From Pseudomonas solani (GTDB lineage Bacteria > Pseudomonadota > Gammaproteobacteria > Pseudomonadales > Pseudomonadaceae), in contig NZ_AP023081.1 of assembly GCF_026072635.1 (NCBI RefSeq), positions 3,592,501 through 3,656,500 of the forward strand: a DNA stretch of 64,000 nucleotides, written 5' to 3'. Made by a program: the position numbers and the translations under genes. This document shows positions 39,356 through 48,467 of this stretch, piece by piece. The notes under the pieces are model-generated. The model did no database searches. It was not told where the DNA came from and saw only the letters and a list, made by a program, of their open reading frames with translations. Position 1 is the stretch's first letter. Each line of letters starts with the position of its first letter.

Positions 39356-39928
39356 ATGTCCCTGACCAGTGTCGCCCTGATCGTTGCTGCCCTGCTGGTC
39401 GCCGCCTACGCGGTGACCCTCTATAACGCCTTGGTGCGCCTCAAGCACGGCGTGACCAAGGCCTGGTCGAACATCGAGGTGCTGCTCAAGCAGCGCCATG
39501 ACGAGCTGCCCAAGCTGGTGGAGACCTGCAAGCAGTACATGCAGCACGAACGCACCACCCTGGAAAACGTCATCGCCGCGCGCAACGCCGTGGCCAGCGC
39601 CCGCGAGCGTGGCGACGTCGGCGCCCTGGGCCAGGCCGAGAGCGGCCTGCGTGCCGGCCTGGGCCAGCTTTTTGCCCTGGCGGAGAACTACCCCCAGCTC
39701 AAGGCCAACGAAAGCTTCCAGTTCCTCCAGCAGCGCATCAGCGGCCTGGAGAACGGCATCGCCGACCGGCGCGAGCTGTACAACGAAGCGGTCAACCTCA
39801 ACAACGTGCGCATCGAGCAGTTCCCGGATGTGCTGCTGGCCCGCCTGTTCGGCTTCAAGCCCGCCGAGCTGCTGGTGTTCAGCGAGGCCGAGAAGGCCGA
39901 CGTCGACCTCAAGTCGCTGTTCAACTGA
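39356..39928 (+). CDS. lemA: LemA family protein, 190 aa
   Basis: This is a LemA-type protein: one N-terminal membrane segment (about residues 3-22) and long alpha-helices (KAWSNIEVLLKQRHDELPKL). The start ATG 39356 has AAGGAG nine bases before it. The function of LemA proteins is not settled. They often sit with TPM or GIDE domain proteins and have been linked to envelope quality control. The stop codon overlaps the start of the GIDE gene by one base (TGATG), so the two are coupled. Confidence 0.9.
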   Translation: MSLTSVALIVAALLVAAYAVTLYNALVRLKHGVTKAWSNIEVLLKQRHDELPKLVETCKQYMQHERTTLENVIAARNAVASARERGDVGALGQAESGLRAGLGQLFALAENYPQLKANESFQFLQQRISGLENGIADRRELYNEAVNLNNVRIEQFPDVLLARLFGFKPAELLVFSEAEKADVDLKSLFN

Positions 39929-40839
39929 TGGTCAGTGGCGATGCCGCCGGGCTCGCGATGAGCCTGGCCTTCAGCCTCGGCGCCTTCTTCGGCGGCGGCT
40001 GGTGGTGCCTCAAGCGCCTGTCCGAGGCGCGCTTCCTGCTGGATACGCCGACCTCGAAGATCCGCTCCGCCGCCCAGGGCTATGTCGAGCTCTATGGCGT
40101 TCTCCAGGAATCCACCCTCGGCCAGCTGCAGGCGCCGCTCACCGGCAAGCCCTGCCTGTGGTGGCGCTTCCGTATCGAGGAGTACCAGGAGAGCGGCAAG
40201 AACAAGAGCTGGCGGGTGATCGAGAGCGGCACCAGCGACCAGTGGCTGCAACTGGGCGATGGCACCGGCGATTGCCTGATCGACCCGCGCGGCGCCGAAG
40301 TGCGCCCCTCCACCCGCGAGGTGTGGAAGGGCAACCAGCGCCACCCGCGCAATGTCGCGGCGCAGCCCGGTTTCCTCGGCATGCTGCTGGGGGGCGGCGA
40401 ATACCGTTACACCGAGGAGCGCCTGCACCTCGGCGGCCCGCTCTATGCCATCGGTGATTTCCACACCGCCGGTGCCGGCCACCAGGGCTTCGATGGCACG
40501 GCAGCCCAGGGCGCGGTGATCCGTGAATGGAAGAGCGACTTCAGCGGCCTGCTGCGGCGCTTCGACAGCAACGGCGATGGCCAGCTGGACGAGGCCGAGT
40601 GGAACCGCGTGCGCCTCGCCGCCCAACTGGAGGCCGAGGACCGCCACCGCTCCACCAGCGCCGCGCCCGCGGTCAACCACCTGCGCAAGCCGGGCGAGTC
40701 GCGGCCTTTCCTGCTCTCCAGCCATGGCGAGGACGTGCTCGCACGCTCCTTCTACTGGCAGGCCCTGGGCGGGGCTGCCGTGTGCATCATCGGCGCGGTG
40801 GCCACCGTGTACCTGCTGCAGGTGACGGGGCTGGTGTGA
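39928..40839 (+). CDS. GIDE-domain membrane protein with an EF-hand, 303 aa
   Basis: There are membrane segments at about 8-28 and near the C-terminus (about 280-300), with a large soluble part between. The middle region (GYVELYGVLQ, KPCLWWRFRIEEY) fits the GIDE domain seen in prokaryotic relatives of the mitochondrial ubiquitin ligase MUL1, but no RING is present, so ligase activity should not be assumed. Residues 213-225 read DSNGDGQLDEAEW, a complete calcium-binding EF-hand loop. It pairs with lemA and probably forms a membrane complex with it. Confidence 0.85.
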   Translation: MVSGDAAGLAMSLAFSLGAFFGGGWWCLKRLSEARFLLDTPTSKIRSAAQGYVELYGVLQESTLGQLQAPLTGKPCLWWRFRIEEYQESGKNKSWRVIESGTSDQWLQLGDGTGDCLIDPRGAEVRPSTREVWKGNQRHPRNVAAQPGFLGMLLGGGEYRYTEERLHLGGPLYAIGDFHTAGAGHQGFDGTAAQGAVIREWKSDFSGLLRRFDSNGDGQLDEAEWNRVRLAAQLEAEDRHRSTSAAPAVNHLRKPGESRPFLLSSHGEDVLARSFYWQALGGAAVCIIGAVATVYLLQVTGLV

Positions 40840-40855
40840 TGCCTGGCGCCTCTGC

Positions 40856-40888
40856 GTTGGGCCTCGCTGCGCTCGGCGCCAACCTACG
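40856..40888. repeat. REP-like palindrome, copy 1 of a 33-nt identical pair
   Basis: This 33-nt unit starts GTTGGGCCTCGCTGCGCTCG and ends CGCCAACCTACG. It folds through GTTGGG and CCAAC arms and is identical to 57689-57721. It lies directly after the GIDE gene. Confidence 0.85.
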
Positions 40889-40898
40889 AGCTCCGTAG

Positions 40899-40916
40899 CC
40901 CGGGCTTCAGCCCGGG
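40899..40916. repeat. Palindromic element CCCGGG-N6-CCCGGG
   Basis: CCCGGGCTTCAGCCCGGG is the exact reverse complement of the element at 18332-18349. Confidence 0.75.
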
Positions 40917-40948
40917 AAGGGCACGCACGAAGCCGAACGGCAACCATG

Positions 40949-40977
40949 AAAAAGCCCGCCATCGAGGCGGGCTTTTT
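40949..40977. terminator. Bidirectional terminator between the GIDE gene and bifA
   Basis: Stem GCCCGCC / GGCGGGC with loop ATCGA, flanked by A5 and T5. Confidence 0.92.
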
Positions 40978-40989
40978 CATGGTCGGGAT

Positions 40990-43056
40990 TCAGAGCGTCG
41001 CGGGGTTGGAGGCGGCGTTGGTCAGGCGGCGGGCCTGCTTGAGGTAGCCGGTGAGTTCGCGGGCGGGGAGGGGTTTGCTGTAGAGGTAGCCCTGTCCCTC
41101 GTTGCAGCCCTGGGAGATGATGTACGCCTCCTGCTCCTGGGTCTCCACGCCTTCGGCGATCACCTGCATGCCCAGGCTGCGGGCGAGCTGGATGATGGCG
41201 CGCACGATGGTGGCGTCGTCCTCGTCCTCGAGCACGTCCTGGACGAAGCTCTTGTCGATCTTGATCTTGTCCAGCGGCAGGCTCTTCAGGTAGCTCAGGG
41301 AGGAGTAGCCGGTCCCGAAGTCGTCGATCGCGATCAGCGCGCCGGAGCGGCGCAGGCTCAGCAGGTGTTGGGCGGCGGTGGAGATGTCCTCCATCAGGCC
41401 GGTCTCGGTGACTTCCACTTCCAGGCTGCGCGGCGGCAGGCGGTAGACCTGCAGCAGGTTGTTCACCACCCGTGGCAGCTCGGCGTGGTGCAGTTGCACG
41501 GTGGACAGGTTGATGGCCATGCGCAGTTCGCTGAAGCCCTGGTCGTGCCATTCGCGCAGCTGGCGGCAGGCCTGGTCCAGCACCCATTCGCCGATGGGGA
41601 TGATCATGCCGTTCTGTTCGGCCAGGGGGATGAACAGGTCCGGCGGCACGAAGCCGTGCTGCGGGTGCTGCCAGCGCAGGAGCGCCTCGACGCCCACCAC
41701 GCGGTGGTCGCGGTAGTCGACCTGGGGCTGGTAGACCAGGTGCAGTTCGTTGCGGTTGAGTGCTTCGCGCAGGTCTTTCTCCAGCTCGCGCCGACGACGC
41801 ATCTCGCTGTCGACGCTGGCGATGTAGAACTGGTAGCGGTTGCGCGAGCGGCTCTTGGCCAGGGTCATGGTCTGTTCGGCTTTCTGCAGCAGCTTCTCGG
41901 TGCTGTCGCCGTCTTCCGGGAACAGGGTGATGCCGATGGTGGCGCGCAGGCGCACTTCCTGCTGTTCCAGGGCGAAGGGCGCCTCGAGGTCGTCGAGCAC
42001 GCTCTGGGCCAGTTCGGCCGCTTCGTAGGGTTGTTCGATATCGGCCTGGACCAGGGCGAACTGGTCGCCACCCAGGCGGGCCAGGGCGCCGAGGCGGCCG
42101 CTGTGGCCACGCAGGCGGTCGGCGAGGGCGATCAGCAACTGGTCGCCGGTCTGGTAGCTGAACTGTTCGTTGACGCCCTTGAAGTCGTCCAGGCCGACGC
42201 AGAGCACGGCGACGCGGCGCTGCAGGCGGCCGGCGTCATCGAGGATCTGGTCCAGCTGCTGCTGCAGTTGCTGGCGGTTGGGCAGCCCGGTGAGGAAGTC
42301 GTACTGGGCCATGCGCAGCAGGCTGTTCTCCGCCTCCCGGCGCAGGTGGGTATTGCGCTCGATGGAGGCCAGCAGCTCGTTGGCGGTGTTTATCCACAAC
42401 CCCAGTTCGTTCTTCTCGTTGCCCTTGAGCATGGGCAGCTTGTGCTCGCTGGGGCGGTCGGGATTGATATTGGTGAGGTGCTCGATGATCTTCGACAGCG
42501 GCTTGGTCAGCAGCCAGTGGTAGACCGAGTAGAGCACCAGGCCCATGGCCAGGGCGCGCAGCACCCCGGAGACGAAAATGATCACTGAGCTGACGACGAA
42601 GTCCTCGCCGTAGGGCGCGGTGTCCAGGGTGATGTTGAGGTCGCCGTAGTACTCGCTGTACGGGCCGCGGCCCACCAGCTGGGTGGTGAAGTTCTGTTCC
42701 TTGCCGAGGATGGCATCGGTGAGCCAGCGGGTCGGCAGCTCCATCAGCGGGCGCGACTTCTCGGCGAGCATGGGCTCGTTGGGGTGGCCGATGGCGGCGA
42801 AGCGGACCGACTCGTGCTGGAACAGGCCCTCGATCACCTGCATGCCCATCTCCCGATCGAGGCTGTAGACGGCCTGGGTCGAGGGATCGCGGAACATGCC
42901 GAGGATGCGGTGGGCATCGTTGGCCACCGCCTGCCGAGTCTTGTAGACGTCGAACACAATCTGCGCGCAGCTCAGCACTACACCGACCACCAGCGCGGAC
43001 AGGAGCACCACGCGGAGCAACTTCAGTGACAAGCTGTGTTTGAGATCCAGCTTCAA
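40990..43056 (-). CDS. bifA: Cyclic di-GMP phosphodiesterase BifA, 688 aa
   Basis: BifA lowers cyclic di-GMP and so favours swarming over biofilm. Membrane segments (about 13-35 and 163-185) enclose a periplasmic domain. A degenerate GGDEF domain reads GGDQF (about residue 328), and a complete EAL domain begins near 455 (EALLRW, later DDFGTGYSSLSYLK). I chose the TTG at 43056 (LKLDLKHSLSLKLL) with AAGGAA upstream; the longer frame starting at 43143 would cover the promoter. The length then fits the 687 aa of P. aeruginosa BifA. Confidence 0.93.
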   Translation of the reverse strand: MKLDLKHSLSLKLLRVVLLSALVVGVVLSCAQIVFDVYKTRQAVANDAHRILGMFRDPSTQAVYSLDREMGMQVIEGLFQHESVRFAAIGHPNEPMLAEKSRPLMELPTRWLTDAILGKEQNFTTQLVGRGPYSEYYGDLNITLDTAPYGEDFVVSSVIIFVSGVLRALAMGLVLYSVYHWLLTKPLSKIIEHLTNINPDRPSEHKLPMLKGNEKNELGLWINTANELLASIERNTHLRREAENSLLRMAQYDFLTGLPNRQQLQQQLDQILDDAGRLQRRVAVLCVGLDDFKGVNEQFSYQTGDQLLIALADRLRGHSGRLGALARLGGDQFALVQADIEQPYEAAELAQSVLDDLEAPFALEQQEVRLRATIGITLFPEDGDSTEKLLQKAEQTMTLAKSRSRNRYQFYIASVDSEMRRRRELEKDLREALNRNELHLVYQPQVDYRDHRVVGVEALLRWQHPQHGFVPPDLFIPLAEQNGMIIPIGEWVLDQACRQLREWHDQGFSELRMAINLSTVQLHHAELPRVVNNLLQVYRLPPRSLEVEVTETGLMEDISTAAQHLLSLRRSGALIAIDDFGTGYSSLSYLKSLPLDKIKIDKSFVQDVLEDEDDATIVRAIIQLARSLGMQVIAEGVETQEQEAYIISQGCNEGQGYLYSKPLPARELTGYLKQARRLTNAASNPATL

Positions 43057-43099
43057 GTAGGGATTCCTTGTTCGATGCCGGTAGGCGTCAGACCGCTTG

Positions 43100-43128
43100 A
43101 GTATTGGCAAACACGAGATAGCCGTCAA
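43100..43128 (-). promoter_or_regulatory. Probable sigma-70 promoter of bifA
   Basis: On the minus strand TTGACG (43123-43128) and AATACT (43100-43105) are separated by 17 bp, giving a leader of about 37 bases to the TTG start. It supports that start over the upstream ATG. Confidence 0.6.
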
Positions 43129-43396
43129 AGGGCCATTACGCAAATGCGCGGATTTTCACCTTGTCCGGTTCTCAGCCGGCACATTCTTCGGACGAACCTT
43201 GTCCCAGCCTGCACTGTGTCGGTGCGCTGGCTCCCCGCTTTAATGCCGTTCGACGGATTTCATTCTGGCACAGCCTGGGCGAATGCCCCGGCGATCCGGC
43301 GGACGGCGCCTCCCGGCGTCTCCAGCCGTTCGTCGTCTGCCGGCAGATGCACTGCAAGCTTCGCTCCGGTGCGCGTTGATTTCGGCTGCGCAAATG
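43129..43396. other. Intergenic stretch between bifA promoter and sodB terminator
   Basis: About 270 bases with a short inverted repeat (CCGGTTCTCAGCCGG, 43165-43179) and no supported ORF. Nothing else is recognised. Confidence 0.45.
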
Positions 43397-43425
43397 AAAA
43401 GACCCGGCGCTAGGGCCGGGTCTTT
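43397..43425 (-). terminator. Terminator of sodB
   Basis: GACCCGGC / GCCGGGTC 8-bp stem (43401-43422) with A-rich left flank, which reads as T-rich on the minus strand. It lies 20 bases after the sodB stop. Confidence 0.85.
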
Positions 43426-43445
43426 CCGTGGAGCTGGAGCGGGTC

Positions 43446-44027
43446 TCAGGCAGCGTAGTTCTTGGCTACGAAGTCCCAGTTGACCAGGTTCCAGAACGCC
43501 TCGACGTACTTCGGACGCAGGTTGCGGTAGTCGATGTAGTAGGCGTGTTCCCAGACGTCGCAGGTCAGCAGCGGGGTGTCGCCGCTGGTCAGCGGGCAGC
43601 CGGCACCGATGGTGCTGGCCAGGGCCAGGGAGCCGTCGGCCTTCTTCACCAGCCAGCCCCAGCCGGAGCCGAAGGTGCCGATGGAGGTCTTGCTGAACTC
43701 TTCCTTGAACTTGTCGAAGGAACCGAAGGCCGCGTTGATGGCGTCAGCCAGGGCGCCGGTGGGCTGGCCACCGCCGTTGGGGCTCAGGCAGTTCCAGTAG
43801 AAGGTGTGGTTCCACACCTGGGCTGCGTTGTTGAAGATGCCGCCCGAGGAGGTCTTGACGATCTCTTCCAGGCTCTTGCCTTCGAATTCGGTGCCCGGAA
43901 CCAGGTTGTTCAGGTTCACGACGTAGGTGTTGTGGTGCTTGTCGTGGTGGAATTCCAGGGTCTCGGCGGAAATGTGCGGCTCGAGGGCGTTCTTCTCGTA
44001 CGGCAGCGGCGGCAATTCAAAAGCCAT
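43446..44027 (-). CDS. sodB: Iron superoxide dismutase SodB, 193 aa
   Basis: SodB converts superoxide to oxygen and peroxide in the cytosol. The metal ligands are at the usual positions: H in LEFHHDKHH, H in VWNHTFYW, and DVWEHAYYID (D and H). The residue pattern (GGGQPTGALADAI, FGSGWGWL) is typical of the iron form. ATG 44027 is preceded by GAAGGAGATA. In Pseudomonas sodB lies near bifA as here. The length equals that of P. aeruginosa SodB. Confidence 0.97.
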   Translation of the reverse strand: MAFELPPLPYEKNALEPHISAETLEFHHDKHHNTYVVNLNNLVPGTEFEGKSLEEIVKTSSGGIFNNAAQVWNHTFYWNCLSPNGGGQPTGALADAINAAFGSFDKFKEEFSKTSIGTFGSGWGWLVKKADGSLALASTIGAGCPLTSGDTPLLTCDVWEHAYYIDYRNLRPKYVEAFWNLVNWDFVAKNYAA

Positions 44028-44234
44028 GTCTATCTCCTTCATCAGGTCTGGATTTGTGCGCGGGGCGCGAGGCCGTTCACGGGCGGCCGGTGGGCGGCTG
44101 CGAGTTTGTACTCTATTTTTCGCCGCGAAGCCCGGATCATAGCATCGGCCCTGCGGCATAACCACGCAGCAAACGTGTGGAAATCCCGGCGCCAGGGCCT
44201 TTGAACCGTGCGCGAAGGATTCGACAAGGGTTGC

Positions 44235-44837
44235 TCAGAGACCGTTCAGCAATTGTGCCGCCATGGCGAACATCATCACCGCCACGGCCAGGTCCAGAAG
44301 GCGCCAGGTGGCCGGGCGCGCCAGCCAGGGCGCCAACCAGGCGGCGCCGATCGCCAGGGCGAAGAACCAGATCAGCGACGCGCTCGCAGCGCCCAGGGCG
44401 TAAGCCCCGGGCACCGGTTGCTGAGCGCCGAGGGAGCCGATCAGCAGCACCGTGTCCAGGTACACATGGGGGTTGAGCAAGGTCACCGCCAGGGCCGCCA
44501 GCAGCACCGCCTTGCGTGAGCGCGGGCCGGTGTTGGCGGCCTGGTCCAGGGTCTGTGGACGCAGCGCGCGGTGCAGGGCCTTGGCCCCGTACCAGCTGAG
44601 GAAAACGATGCCGCCCCAGCGGGCGATGGCCAGCAGCGTCGGGTTCTGCGCCAGCAGCGTCGCCAGGCCGAAGACCCCGGCGCACACCAGCACCGCGTCG
44701 CACAGCACGCAGAGCGCGGCCACCGGCAGGTGGTGCTCGCGGCGCAGGCTCTGGGCCAGGACGAAGGCGTTCTGCGCGCCGATGGCGATGATCAGCCCCG
44801 CCGCCACCAGCATCCCGTTGAGGTAGCTCTGCCACAT
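44235..44837 (-). CDS. argO: LysE/ArgO family amino acid exporter, 200 aa
   Basis: This is a six-segment inner-membrane exporter. The LysE signature is clear (GAQNAFVLAQSLRREHH, then LNPHVYLDTVLLIG). ArgO/LysE proteins export arginine and lysine and protect against their excess or toxic analogues. An ArgP-like LysR regulator is encoded close by, with the ACT protein between, which is the typical setting and suggests ArgP-dependent induction. It starts three bases after the ACT gene stop, so the two are probably co-transcribed. Confidence 0.9.
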   Translation of the reverse strand: MWQSYLNGMLVAAGLIIAIGAQNAFVLAQSLRREHHLPVAALCVLCDAVLVCAGVFGLATLLAQNPTLLAIARWGGIVFLSWYGAKALHRALRPQTLDQAANTGPRSRKAVLLAALAVTLLNPHVYLDTVLLIGSLGAQQPVPGAYALGAASASLIWFFALAIGAAWLAPWLARPATWRLLDLAVAVMMFAMAAQLLNGL

Positions 44838-44840
44838 GGC

Positions 44841-45248
44841 TCAGGCCTCCCCGGCGCTGGCGGCCAGGGCGCGCAGGGTGGAGAGGGCGCGTTCGGCGTC
44901 GTCGCGGGCGACGAACAGGTGATCGTGGTAGTAGCCGGCGATGACGTTGCAACTGATGTTCGCCTGGGCCAGGGCGCCGGCGAAGGCTGCGGTAAGGCCC
45001 ACGGCCGCCAGGGAGGAATGCACCTCCAGGGTGATCCAGGCGGCTACGTAGTCGTAAGCCAGGGCCAGGCGGTCGGCGTCCTCGCGGCGCAGGATGACGG
45101 TCAGCCCCTCGCGCTCGCGGAAGCTGCCCAGGGTTTCGCACCCCTGCAGCGCGGTGGCGTCGGCCAGGGTGCAGAACACGTAGTCGCCCGGGTTCAGTTC
45201 GGGGGACATGCTGCGGATCAGCAGCGCGAGGGTGGTTTCGCCAGCCAT
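44841..45248 (-). CDS. ACT domain protein, 135 aa
   Basis: This small cytosolic protein resembles the tandem ACT fold of the aspartate-kinase/CASTOR type (DUF3388-like arrangement: LNPGDYVFCTLADA, then AGYYHDHLFVARDDAERAL). ACT domains bind amino acids, so it may sense arginine or lysine for the adjacent exporter, which is an inference from context. I chose ATG 45248 (MAGETTLALLIRSM); the longer frame reaches into the intergenic promoter region. Confidence 0.85.
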   Translation of the reverse strand: MAGETTLALLIRSMSPELNPGDYVFCTLADATALQGCETLGSFREREGLTVILRREDADRLALAYDYVAAWITLEVHSSLAAVGLTAAFAGALAQANISCNVIAGYYHDHLFVARDDAERALSTLRALAASAGEA

Positions 45249-45345
45249 GGGGGCGGTCCTGTGCGGAGGGGAGATGTGGCGAGTCTGGGGTGCGGGCGTG
45301 TATAAGAAAAACAAATCATGCTGATCCCCTATTAGGAAAATCGAT

Positions 45346-46236
45346 TTGTTCGACTACAAGTTGCTGGCCGCCCTCGCGGCGGTGGTGGAGCAGGGCGGCT
45401 TCGAGCGTGCGGCGCAGGTGCTCGGTCTGTCGCAATCGGCGGTGTCCCAGCGCATCAAGCTGCTGGAGGCGCGGGTCGGCCAGCCGGTGCTGGTGCGCGC
45501 CGCGCCGCCCACGCCCACGGATGTCGGCACCCGCCTGCTCAACCATGTGCAACAGGTGCGCCTGCTGGAGCGCGACCTGCAGTCCCAGGTGCCGGCCCTG
45601 GACGAAGGCGGCCCCCGCGAGCGGCTGCGGATCGCCCTCAATGCCGACACCCTGGCCACCTGGTGGGCGCGGGCGGTGGGCGACTTCTGCTCACGCCACG
45701 ACGTGTTGATGGATTTGGTGGTGGAGGATCAGGACGTGGGCCTCAAGCGCATGCGTGCCGGCGAGGTGGCGGGCTGCGTGTGCGGCGCCGAACGCCCGGT
45801 GGCCGGCGCCCGCAGCATCCCCCTGGGCGCCATGCGCTACCGCGCCCTGGCCAGCCCGGCCTTCATCGCCCGGCATTTCGCCGGTGGCGTGACCCCGGCG
45901 GCGCTGGCCCGCTCGCCCTCCATCGTCTACGGCCCGGACGACTTGCTGCAGCACCGCTATATGGAATCCCTGGGGATCGCTGGCAGCTTCCCCCACCACC
46001 TCTGCCCCTCGTCCGAAGGCTTCGTGCGCCTCACCGAAGGCGGCCTCGGCTGGGGCCTGGTGCCCGAGCACCAGGTCCAGGGCCAACTGGCGCGAGGCGA
46101 GTTGCTGGAGCTGATCCCCGACCGCCCCATCGACGTACCGCTCTACTGGCACCACTGGCGCCATGGCGGCGAACTGCTCGGCCAGCTCACCGAGCACCTG
46201 GCCCGTGCTGCTGACCGCTGGCTGGTGCGGGACTGA
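45346..46236 (+). CDS. argP: LysR-family regulator ArgP (IciA), 296 aa
   Basis: ArgP activates argO in response to arginine and lysine. The N-terminal winged helix-turn-helix (LLAALAAVVEQGGFERAAQVLGLSQSAVSQRIKLLE in family terms) spans residues 3-60, with a periplasmic-binding-like effector domain after it. The start is TTG 45346 (LFDYKLLAALAAV), with AGGA upstream; no better ATG exists. It is divergent from the ACT-argO pair across 97 bases, the expected place for its operator. Confidence 0.92.
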   Translation: MFDYKLLAALAAVVEQGGFERAAQVLGLSQSAVSQRIKLLEARVGQPVLVRAAPPTPTDVGTRLLNHVQQVRLLERDLQSQVPALDEGGPRERLRIALNADTLATWWARAVGDFCSRHDVLMDLVVEDQDVGLKRMRAGEVAGCVCGAERPVAGARSIPLGAMRYRALASPAFIARHFAGGVTPAALARSPSIVYGPDDLLQHRYMESLGIAGSFPHHLCPSSEGFVRLTEGGLGWGLVPEHQVQGQLARGELLELIPDRPIDVPLYWHHWRHGGELLGQLTEHLARAADRWLVRD

Positions 46237-46237
46237 A

Positions 46238-47296
46238 TCAGGCGATACGGATCGCTCCGCTGCCCGGCAGCCGCTCCACGCAGCGCTCGCCGAACAGCCG
46301 CGACGGCGTGCCGTAGCCACCGGGGCCGTCATGGGCCAGCAAGTGATTCACCGCGAGCAGCACGCCGTGGACGGTCACCTCGTAGCCGTTGGCGGTTTCC
46401 AGGTGGGCGGTGCGCACCTCGCCGGCGGCGTTGCGCGCTTCGCCCCAGACCCAGGTGCGCAGCCGCTCGCGGGTCGCCTGATCGGGGCCGCGCACGCGCT
46501 TGTCCACCTGGGCCTTGAGCCACTTCTGCGCCGCCGCCCCGCCCAGCAGGCCGCGCAGGGGGTGGATCAGGCGCATGCCCAGGGCCGCCGCTGGTGGCGC
46601 CGGCAGGTACACCTCGATGTTGGGGATGCCGGTGGAGTAGTAGGCGGTGGCGACATCGCCCCAGGGGATGGTCACGGCGTTCTTCGCGCCACGGCCGAAA
46701 TCGATGCGGCGCTGGCGGTAGCCCAGGGGCACGCCCACCCGTTCGCCATCGCGGCGCACCTGGCCGCCCAGGCGCAGGCCCTCCACCGAGGTCTTGGCGG
46801 TGCCCGGCGACAGGCCGCTGCCGGTGTCGAAGCCCAGCGCCAGGTGGCTGGCATCCGGCAGCACCTGCTTCAGGCAGGCGGCCACGCAATCGGTGGGAAT
46901 CACGTCGAAGCCCACGCCGGGGCAGACCACCCGGCCGGCCTTGCGGGCCAGCAGGTCATAGGCGCGGGCCTGTTCGAACACGGCGATCTCGCCGGTGATG
47001 TCCACGTAGTGACAGCCGCTGGCCAGGCAGGCCTCGATCATCGGCGCGCTGGTGGCGGAGAAGGGGCCGGCGCAATGGGCCACCACGCTGACCCCGGCCA
47101 GTGCCGCGCGGCTGGCCGCCGGATCGGCCAGGTCGAAGGGGCGGGCGGGCAGCGACAGCTCGTCGGCGATACGCTGCACCTCTTTCGCGTTGCGCCCGGC
47201 CAGGATGGGCGTCAGGCCCTGGCGCACCGCTTCGGCGGCCACCAACTGGCCGGTGTAGCCATTGGCGCCGTAGATCATCCAGGTTGTTTCACCCAT
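46238..47296 (-). CDS. Saccharopine dehydrogenase NADP-binding / trans-acting enoyl reductase family protein, 352 aa
   Basis: There is an N-terminal Rossmann fold (WMIYGANGYTGQLVAAEAV, residues about 6-25) of the saccharopine-dehydrogenase NADP-binding type, with VVAHCAGPFSATSAPMIEAC and CHYVDITGE as family features. Related bacterial proteins are annotated as saccharopine dehydrogenase-like or trans-acting enoyl reductase, and the substrate is unknown here. It is convergent with argP, with one base between the stop codons, and transcribed alone. Confidence 0.88.
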   Translation of the reverse strand: MGETTWMIYGANGYTGQLVAAEAVRQGLTPILAGRNAKEVQRIADELSLPARPFDLADPAASRAALAGVSVVAHCAGPFSATSAPMIEACLASGCHYVDITGEIAVFEQARAYDLLARKAGRVVCPGVGFDVIPTDCVAACLKQVLPDASHLALGFDTGSGLSPGTAKTSVEGLRLGGQVRRDGERVGVPLGYRQRRIDFGRGAKNAVTIPWGDVATAYYSTGIPNIEVYLPAPPAAALGMRLIHPLRGLLGGAAAQKWLKAQVDKRVRGPDQATRERLRTWVWGEARNAAGEVRTAHLETANGYEVTVHGVLLAVNHLLAHDGPGGYGTPSRLFGERCVERLPGSGAIRIA

Positions 47297-47470
47297 GCCG
47301 CGTCTCCCTCGTTGTCGTGGCCGACAAGACTAGCCGGGTCCGCGCCACGTGATGCCGGACCAAGGTTGGGCGTCTTGGCTTTCAAGGTCGGGCGGCTGGC
47401 TCGCGACGCCACGGCGCCATCCGGCGCGCGCTGCTAGAGTCGCAGGCATAACGAGAACAGGGGATAGGCA

Positions 47471-48459
47471 ATGAAGATTCTGGTAACCGGGGCGAGCGGC
47501 TTCATCGGGGGCGCTTCGCCCGCTTCGCGCTGGAGCAGGGCATGTCGGTGCGCATCAACGGCCGGCGCCCGGAAGCCGTGGAGCACCTGGTCAAGCGTGG
47601 CGCTGAGTTCGTCCAGGGCGACCTGGCCGACCCCGACCTGGCCCGCGAACTCTGCCGCGACGTCGAGGCCGTGGTGCATTGCGCCGGCGCGGTGGGCGTC
47701 TGGGGCAGCTACCCGCACTTCTACCAAGCCAACGTCGAGGTCACCGAGAACATCGTCGAGGCCTGCCTCAAGCAGAAGGTGCGCCGCCTGGTACACCTGT
47801 CCTCACCCTCCATCTACTTCGACGGGCGCTCCCATGTGGGCATCCGCGAGGAGCAGGTGCCCAAGCGCTTCTCCGATCACTACGGCGCCACCAAGTACCT
47901 GGCCGAGCAGAAGGTCTTCGCCGCCGAGGAATTCGGCCTGGAAGTGATCGCCTTCCGCCCGCGCTTCGTCACCGGTGCCGGCGACACCAGCATCTTCCCG
48001 CGGCTCATCGCCATGCAGCGCAAGGGCCGCCTGGCGATCATCGGCAACGGCCTGAACAAGGTGGACTTCACCAGCGTGCACAACCTCAACGAGGTCCTGC
48101 TCAGCGGCCTGCTGGCGGCGGGCCCGGCGCTGGGCAAGGTGTACAACATCAGCAACGGCCAGCCGGTGCCGCTGTGGGACGTGGTCAACTACGTGCTGCG
48201 CCGCCTCGACCTTCCGCCAGTGACCCGGCACCTGCCCTTCGGCCTGGCCTATGGCGCGGCCACCCTCAACGAGACGCTCTGCAAGGTGCTGCCCGGGCGC
48301 CCGGAACCGTCGCTGTTCCGCCTCGGCGTGGCGGTGATGGCGCGGGACTTCTCCCTCGACATCAGCCGTGCGCGGCACTACCTGGAATACGAGCCCACGA
48401 CCAGCGTCTGGTCGGCACTGGACGAGTTCTGCACCTGGTGGAAGGCCCAGCAGCCCTGA
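47471..48459 (+). pseudogene. NAD-dependent epimerase/dehydratase, frameshifted near the N-terminus
   Basis: The start MKILVTGASGFIGG carries the NAD-binding GxxGxxG motif, but the frame then goes wrong. The rest of the protein continues in another frame (RFARFALEQG, then MSVRINGRRPEAVEHL from 47542). One base is missing at the G5C run 47507-47512; restoring it gives about 329 aa. Later motifs are intact: HCAGAVGVWG, catalytic YGATK and the substrate-domain tail. The family covers 3-beta-HSD-like and sugar epimerases. It may be a true pseudogene or a sequencing error. An uninterrupted frame alone covers 47542-48459 (305 aa). Confidence 0.85.
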
Positions 48460-48467
48460 GGCGCGGT

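Noticed and set aside
43265..43280. GG-N10-GC string near 43.27 kb as a third sigma-54 promoter
   Set aside because: The -12 half is poor (TGGGC), no gene follows on that strand, and it lacks the other blocks shared by copies A and B.
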